Below, piece after piece: positions 59,534 to 64,000 of a DNA stretch of 64,000 bases. The DNA comes from Sideroxydans sp. CL21 (GTDB lineage Bacteria > Pseudomonadota > Gammaproteobacteria > Burkholderiales > Gallionellaceae). The number at the start of each line of letters is the position of its first letter. Positions within the stretch are counted from its first letter, which is position 1. The stretch covers positions 3,608,501-3,672,500 of the forward strand of contig NZ_LR699166.1 of assembly GCF_902459525.1 (NCBI RefSeq). The letters are read 5' to 3'. The position numbers were made by a program, and so were the translations under genes. The notes beneath the pieces are model-generated. The model did not search any database, was not told the DNA's origin, and saw only the letters and a program-made list of their open reading frames with translations.

Positions 59534-60755
59534 ATTTCAACCGGTCGATGCAACACATTGGTTAAACCGTTCTGCTGGTGTTTCGAAGTTTAACGTCTTT
59601 CGTGGACGTTCATTTAACTGACGAGCAACTGCATTGAGTTTCGATTGAGAGTGTACCGACAAGTCTGTTCCTTTGGGGAAGTACTGTCTCAATAAGCCGT
59701 TGGTATTCTCATTCGTTCCACGTTGCCAAGGATTCTGCGGATCACAGAAATAGACTTTGATGTCGGTTGCCAGCGTGAATCGCTTGTGGTCGGACAGTTC
59801 CGTGCCACGATCCCAGGTCAGCGATTTGTAGAGTTCCTGCGGTAACTTATGAGCATGCTTAATCAGTGCGTTGATGACGATCTCGGTATCTTTGCTGGGA
59901 ATCCTCACCAACATCACATAACGCGTCTGGCGTTCAACGAGGGTCGCAATCTGACTGCTACCACTGCCGCATAACAGATCTCCTTCCCAGTGTCCCGGTA
60001 CCGCGCGATCTTCAACCGAGGCAGGACGCTCACTGATCGATACGGCGTCGATAATCCTGCCGTGATCTTCTGTCTTCTGAGTATGATGACGTGAACGACG
60101 CATGACGCGAGTCCGCCGCAAGTGCGCCAGAAGCTCCTTCTTCAATGCGCCTCTGGCCTGGATATAGAGGCTGCGGTAGATGGTCTCGTGTGACACTTGG
60201 TAACTTTCGTCGCTTGGGTATGTCTGCTTCAGCCATCCGGCAATCTGTTCCGGTGACCACAGCCCTTGGAGCTTAGCGGCCACGATGTGCGCCAACGCTC
60301 GATTCTCAACCAGTTTACAGGTCTTGGGGCGAAGTGTCCGATCCCAAGCAGCCTGGTCAGCTTTACTGGCCCGATAGCATTCCTGACCACCGTTGCGCTT
60401 GATCTCGCGACTGATGGTGGATGGAGCACGCCCGAGGGAGGTTGCAATCGCGCGAGCCGACTGGCCAGCTACCACCGCACGCGATATTTCCTCTCGCTCA
60501 GGAAGCGTCAGCGCCAGTCTGGAACGGCGTCGTTGTGCCGGCCGTATTCCTCCAGTCTTGGCTAGAATCCCTTCGACCGATGAATGGTTTCGATCGAACA
60601 GTTGGGCAATGTGCTGGAGAGAGTCACCTTTCTGCCAGCGCTCCCACATTAACGCTATTTGACTTTCAGTATAATAAATCCGGGTTCTTCGTTTCATCTG
60701 CAACACTCCTTCTGCTTACGCAGATTCTAGTGTGTTGCATCGACCGGTTGAAATC
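59534..60755 (-). mobile_element. IS30-family element, copy 3 (diverged)
   Basis: Terminal repeats GATTTCAACCGGTCGATGCA on the left and TGCATCGACCGGTTGAAATC on the right match perfectly, better than in copies 1 and 2. About 1.22 kb. The protein differs from the other copies at many scattered positions, so it is an older or separately acquired relative. The right flank is again GCAGCC. Confidence 0.92.
59537..60706 (-). CDS. IS30-family transposase (copy 3, diverged)
   Basis: 389 aa with complete helix-turn-helix (LMWERWQKGDSLQHIAQLFD) and DDE motifs (GHWEGDLLCG, LTWDRGTELSDH, QRGTNENTNG). Differences from copies 1 and 2 are conservative and spread over the protein, most of them in the N-terminal DNA-binding half (for example NHSSVEGILAKTGGIRPAQR). 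Intact, so possibly active. Confidence 0.95.
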   Translation of the reverse strand: MLQMKRRTRIYYTESQIALMWERWQKGDSLQHIAQLFDRNHSSVEGILAKTGGIRPAQRRRSRLALTLPEREEISRAVVAGQSARAIATSLGRAPSTISREIKRNGGQECYRASKADQAAWDRTLRPKTCKLVENRALAHIVAAKLQGLWSPEQIAGWLKQTYPSDESYQVSHETIYRSLYIQARGALKKELLAHLRRTRVMRRSRHHTQKTEDHGRIIDAVSISERPASVEDRAVPGHWEGDLLCGSGSSQIATLVERQTRYVMLVRIPSKDTEIVINALIKHAHKLPQELYKSLTWDRGTELSDHKRFTLATDIKVYFCDPQNPWQRGTNENTNGLLRQYFPKGTDLSVHSQSKLNAVARQLNERPRKTLNFETPAERFNQCVASTG

Positions 60756-60785
60756 GCAGCCAGTTTTCTGCCGTTCAACCGTAGA

Positions 60786-61784
60786 CTAATTCTTTCTGAA
60801 ATCGCCTAATGTCTTTTGTAATTTCGGCTGTAGCCCGTGATAGGTGACAGGACATATCCACTCTGACTGTCCTTTGCACGATATTGCTATCCTATTCGTT
60901 TCCTCATCCAACCATTTAAAGAAGGCATCTTTACCGCCAAATGCTTTGGCATGCCGGACAAGATAGTCTTCAAAAACGCCTGTGACCTCCTCATCGGTTA
61001 GGATTGGCTTTACCGGCTCATGGGTATAAGAATTTACTTTTTGGTTAACACTATGTATCGGGAAGTTGGTCGTATCGCAATCACCATTTCTAAGTACAAC
61101 AAGTTTTATGTTATCCCCGATGCCAGCAATATAGATTGCCGTCGATCCTCTTGTATAAGAAGAATAGAGTGTTAGGTCTTCTGGTAAAGGATTTATGTCG
61201 GAGAAGAACTTTTGGCAACTAGGCAAAAACGTTTGTGTTTTGATCATCTCAAAGTGCACACTTCCTTGATCGTAAGACGCATCAAATAACGAATCTACAA
61301 TAGTCGTAGGTTCTGGAACATCTAATAACGTCACAAGTGAACCATACGGACTCTTCATATCCTTGATTCGCCACCCCGCAGGTGTTTCCCTTAAGTAATA
61401 GGTCAACCTAGATGTACCATTGAAGTAAATCACATCTACAGTTACTACGTCAGCGCGAGCGGTACTTTTAATGGTCACAGAAACGCCATCTGGATCCTGG
61501 CTGTTCCACATAGGGCTGTAATCGAGACCACACATTTGGTAATTACAGTTTCTGCGCTTTGTTACCAGATCAACAAGCGTCTTGTCGAAATATTTGCTTA
61601 ATACTTCTGGAGGGGAGTCGAATAGGGTTACCTTGCCAGTAACTCCCGGCTCTGTTTCCCATTTGAAATCTTTATACATCTGAGCAACAACTGCTGAAGC
61701 AGGAATTTTTGGTTGTTCGGCTGCAACAGACACGGCGAACAGTGTTGCAGCAGCAAATGCCATTAATCGAAATTTACCCATCAC
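60786..61784 (-). CDS. Exported hypothetical protein (DUF3828-like)
   Basis: About 331 aa with a signal peptide (FRLMAFAAATLFAVSVAAEQ). The first half resembles DUF3828-type lipocalin-like proteins (VVAQMYKDFKWE, DSPPEVLSKYFDKTLVDLV, YYLRETPAGWRIKDMKSPYG). The second half has two Cys and a terminal helix, HAKAFGGKDAFFKWLDEETN. Role unknown and probably periplasmic. ATG at 61781 (MGKFRLM) is also possible. Confidence 0.65.
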   Translation of the reverse strand: MMGKFRLMAFAAATLFAVSVAAEQPKIPASAVVAQMYKDFKWETEPGVTGKVTLFDSPPEVLSKYFDKTLVDLVTKRRNCNYQMCGLDYSPMWNSQDPDGVSVTIKSTARADVVTVDVIYFNGTSRLTYYLRETPAGWRIKDMKSPYGSLVTLLDVPEPTTIVDSLFDASYDQGSVHFEMIKTQTFLPSCQKFFSDINPLPEDLTLYSSYTRGSTAIYIAGIGDNIKLVVLRNGDCDTTNFPIHSVNQKVNSYTHEPVKPILTDEEVTGVFEDYLVRHAKAFGGKDAFFKWLDEETNRIAISCKGQSEWICPVTYHGLQPKLQKTLGDFRKN

Positions 61785-61922
61785 TTACCCTATTGGAGGA
61801 TCGCTGCAAATGTCCGTTGTTGGCCGATTTTTGTCCCAAGTTCATCATACCCGCATACGTCTGTTTCTCTCCCCACAAGGGACATAGCGCATTCCCGAAC
61901 GCTCATGAACAGACTTCACTCG

Positions 61923-62987
61923 CTATGGAGTTTTATCTGTCTCAGTCAGCTGCGTATTGCGCCGCTCAGTCAGCATAGCTTTCCATGCATGCGCAGGCAC
62001 TGAAGGGTAGCGTAAGTGTCCGTATTCCACCCAGGCATCGCGGTATTTCAGCCAGAGCCTCTGGGTCTTTTTAACCCCATCTTTGGTAAGAGCCGAATCG
62101 ATAGGTGATGGACCTTTCGCTTCTGGCGTCGCGCGCAGGTAAGTCTGATAAGCCTGGTTGAGTCGCTTATCGAGTTCAGCGAATTCCGATTGGGTGTAGC
62201 TTGGAAGCTTGCCCTTTTCGGCTTGCTCGATACTCCTCTGGAAGAAACCCTTCTCATCCATTTGGGCAGATATAGCGGCCTGGTTCCTGATAGACCCGCC
62301 GATGTTTTCCATATACGCATCAGTTCCGCATGCATCGGCGAAATCCTTAGCCGTCTGCTGCAACTTGGCAAGCGCCGCTTTCTGCTCCGCACTCATGTTG
62401 ATGCTCATTTCATCCTGTTCGCGCTTCGCAGCCTTGTCAGCTTGCCTTTCTGCTATGCCTTGGCAATAATTTATCTCAAGCGTGTTAGCTGCGTATTTGC
62501 ACGTATCGAATGCTTCCCGTGGTGGCCCACCTGCATTCTTTATATCTGTGATGTCCGGCACAAGAATACTGGAGTCTCCAATTCCCTCATCTTCGATACA
62601 TGCGTACTTGATAGCGAGGTCCGGATTGAATTTCACACCTAGTGCATTGACGTACAGCATCAACAGCACGTCACGATCATCTCTGGTAAATGCGCATGCC
62701 CGCACGTTGTCCCAATTGTTTTGGGTTGTCTTGGGATCATTTTCAGTATCGTAATAAAGTTGACTCGCATCGCACTTCACAAGTTTGTCCCGCTGATTTT
62801 GGGAAGGTAGATCGGCTTTGGGCGGCTGCAGGTCTTTTAATTGCGCGCATGTCTTTTCCATTTCCACTTCAGCGTTTGTCTGATCATCAGGCACGGCAGT
62901 ATCCGCAGCGAAAATCTGGGTTGCCATTAACAACCCCGCTAGCAGTAGGATGGAAGTTAGAATTTTTTCAATCATACGGTGTTTCAT
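61923..62987 (-). CDS. Exported LprI/DUF1311-domain protein
   Basis: About 354 aa from ATG 62987. Signal peptide (KILTSILLLAGLLMATQIFA), a Cys-containing region (about 30-190), a charged helical stretch with ERQADKAAKREQDEMSINMS, and a C-terminal DUF1311 domain: LDKRLNQAYQTYLRATPEAK with TQRLWLKYRDAWVEYGHLRY. LprI-like domains include lysozyme inhibitors, so a cell-envelope protective role is possible, though not shown. Same strand as both neighbours but with gaps of 140-200 nt. Confidence 0.72.
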   Translation of the reverse strand: MKHRMIEKILTSILLLAGLLMATQIFAADTAVPDDQTNAEVEMEKTCAQLKDLQPPKADLPSQNQRDKLVKCDASQLYYDTENDPKTTQNNWDNVRACAFTRDDRDVLLMLYVNALGVKFNPDLAIKYACIEDEGIGDSSILVPDITDIKNAGGPPREAFDTCKYAANTLEINYCQGIAERQADKAAKREQDEMSINMSAEQKAALAKLQQTAKDFADACGTDAYMENIGGSIRNQAAISAQMDEKGFFQRSIEQAEKGKLPSYTQSEFAELDKRLNQAYQTYLRATPEAKGPSPIDSALTKDGVKKTQRLWLKYRDAWVEYGHLRYPSVPAHAWKAMLTERRNTQLTETDKTP

Positions 62988-63185
62988 GGTATCCCCATAA
63001 CTCTTGTTAAATGCTGCCCCCATATGATTACAGGAAAACTGGACAACGACCTGAAAAGACTGCTAGTGGCCGCATTCTGACGGGTTGCATTCGGTAACGC
63101 CACCGTCTGTTGCTTGCTCGAAAGCAGACTTAGAAGATTTCCGATAGCTGGCCATCTATTTTCCCACTAAATTTGTGATCCCAAT

Positions 63186-63875
63186 TTAGTGGGATCCCGT
63201 AACGCTCATAATAACGACGGTCATCCCCCACATCACGCCGGCAACTACTACTAGTGGTGCGGTAACGATAGTAGTAGCAACTGTTTTTATCTTGGAAAAA
63301 ACCGATGGCGGACTTACTTCGGAATTGTAAAAATCAAGGTCCCGACTGATTTTGAGTTGTTGTTTCTGGTCACCGGTCATAGCTACCGGTTCAAAAGCTA
63401 TTCCCTTTACATTGACTAGCTTGGAATAACCTCGAAAATAATCTCCAGAACGAAGTTTTTCGAAGCCTCTTTTTTCGAGTATGGATTTCTCTTCAGCACT
63501 AACATCTACGTCTCCTTTGTAATATACCAAAAGCAATCTTCCCCAAACCTGGTTATCTTTAATAAACAACCCTTGGTATATATTACGAACTATGAAATAG
63601 TTACCATCAAGCTCTTGACCAACATTCTGCAATTCATCACCACCTTCAAACAGCATATAGGTTTTTTTATTTCCCAAAAATGCCACAACATTTGGATAAT
63701 CTAAACCTAGTCCCCTTGCATCAGATTGGCTAATTTTAGCCATTGCAAAGACGCTGTCTCTAAATAATGGTGCTTCGTTGCCGTCACTTCTTGCTATACA
63801 AGATGAAGATATAAACACAAAAGCAAAACTTGCGATCAAGCTAACCAGCAATGAAGCATTGGATTCGTTGCCCAT
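63186..63875 (-). CDS. Exported hypothetical protein with C-terminal glycine-rich hydrophobic segment
   Basis: 229 aa. N-terminal signal with SSSCIARS (possible lipobox-like Cys26). The middle carries FLGNKKTYMLFEGGDELQNV and LLLVYYKGDVDVSAEEKSIL. The C-terminal 35 residues are hydrophobic (ATTIVTAPLVVVAGVMWGMT) and may insert in a membrane. The family is unknown to me. It could be part of an envelope stress set with the two upstream exported proteins. Confidence 0.6.
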   Translation of the reverse strand: MGNESNASLLVSLIASFAFVFISSSCIARSDGNEAPLFRDSVFAMAKISQSDARGLGLDYPNVVAFLGNKKTYMLFEGGDELQNVGQELDGNYFIVRNIYQGLFIKDNQVWGRLLLVYYKGDVDVSAEEKSILEKRGFEKLRSGDYFRGYSKLVNVKGIAFEPVAMTGDQKQQLKISRDLDFYNSEVSPPSVFSKIKTVATTIVTAPLVVVAGVMWGMTVVIMSVTGSH

Positions 63876-64000
63876 TAATCATTCCTTTGACTGAAGTACT
63901 GAATGAACTAGATGTTCATTGCGTGTGACCGTTATTGGCCGAATTTTGCCTGTTTGCCTTTGCTAACACCACCGTCCGTAGCTAACCCGACACCGGACCT

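Noticed and set aside
1-64000. CRISPR array, tRNA, rRNA, replication origin, prophage structural genes
   Set aside because: I looked for regularly spaced repeats, T-loop motifs and capsid or tail proteins on both strands and found none that I could support.

Overview
The window looks like a chromosome segment of a Gram-negative betaproteobacterium. The evidence is TonB/ExbB/ExbD with two TonB-dependent receptors, a TorF-type porin, a KdpFABC-DE locus, EIIA-Ntr logic, lipoproteins and many insertion sequences. A freshwater Nitrosomonadales or Gallionellaceae-like host is my best guess, but no rRNA or tRNA is present to settle it.

Region 1 (1-1528) is chromosomal backbone: the end of one FKBP-type prolyl isomerase, a complete lipoprotein paralogue, a shortened SPFH protein, a small hypothetical and the 5' end of a DUF486-like membrane protein that stops abruptly where accessory DNA begins. 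Region 2 (1529-16773) reads as a defence island. It holds an RT-TOPRIM retron with its own msr-msd RNA flanked by 13-bp a1/a2 repeats, a TIGR02391 protein and an Abi_C protein that both carry HEPN-like R-x4-6-H motifs, a permease, an acetyltransferase, a coupled three-gene TIGR04255 cassette, a complete type I restriction-modification system (hsdM-hsdS-hsdR) and an XRE regulator divergent from an unknown gene.

Region 3 (16787-28365) is bounded by mobile elements: an IS256 remnant, an intact IS21-like element with a 5-bp target duplication, and an IS1111-type IS110 element. Between them lies a one-direction operon of about 6.6 kb. It starts with a 39-aa leader ORF and a Lon-like AAA+ ATPase without protease, then carries two copies each of a metallophosphoesterase, a HAD phosphatase of the RNA-repair (SAK) type, a DEDDh 3'-5' exoribonuclease and a cysteine-dependent phosphatase, plus unknown small proteins. 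This duplicated set of nucleic-acid end-processing enzymes is the best candidate for an undescribed system.

Region 4 (28366-39576) has an HU protein, a winged-helix-like protein, IS30 copy 1, a TonB receptor-exbB-exbD-tonB operon preceded by a cysteine/histidine-bearing periplasmic protein, a beta-barrel protein and a second TonB receptor. Region 5 (39700-52910) is a potassium locus: kdpF-A-B-C, a TorF porin, a PII-like protein, small membrane proteins, kdpD and kdpE. Paralogous satellites (two small membrane proteins, two PII-like proteins, an EIIA-Ntr-like protein) surround it. Five promoters share a TTTAyr-N5-TTTACr direct repeat exactly 10 nt before the presumed -10 element, so they look like one local KdpE regulon.

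Region 6 (53188-64000) has IS30 copies 2 and 3, two secreted YVTN-type beta-propeller lipoproteins (about 14 and 7 blades) and several exported proteins of unknown role, separated by short degenerate intergenic repeats.
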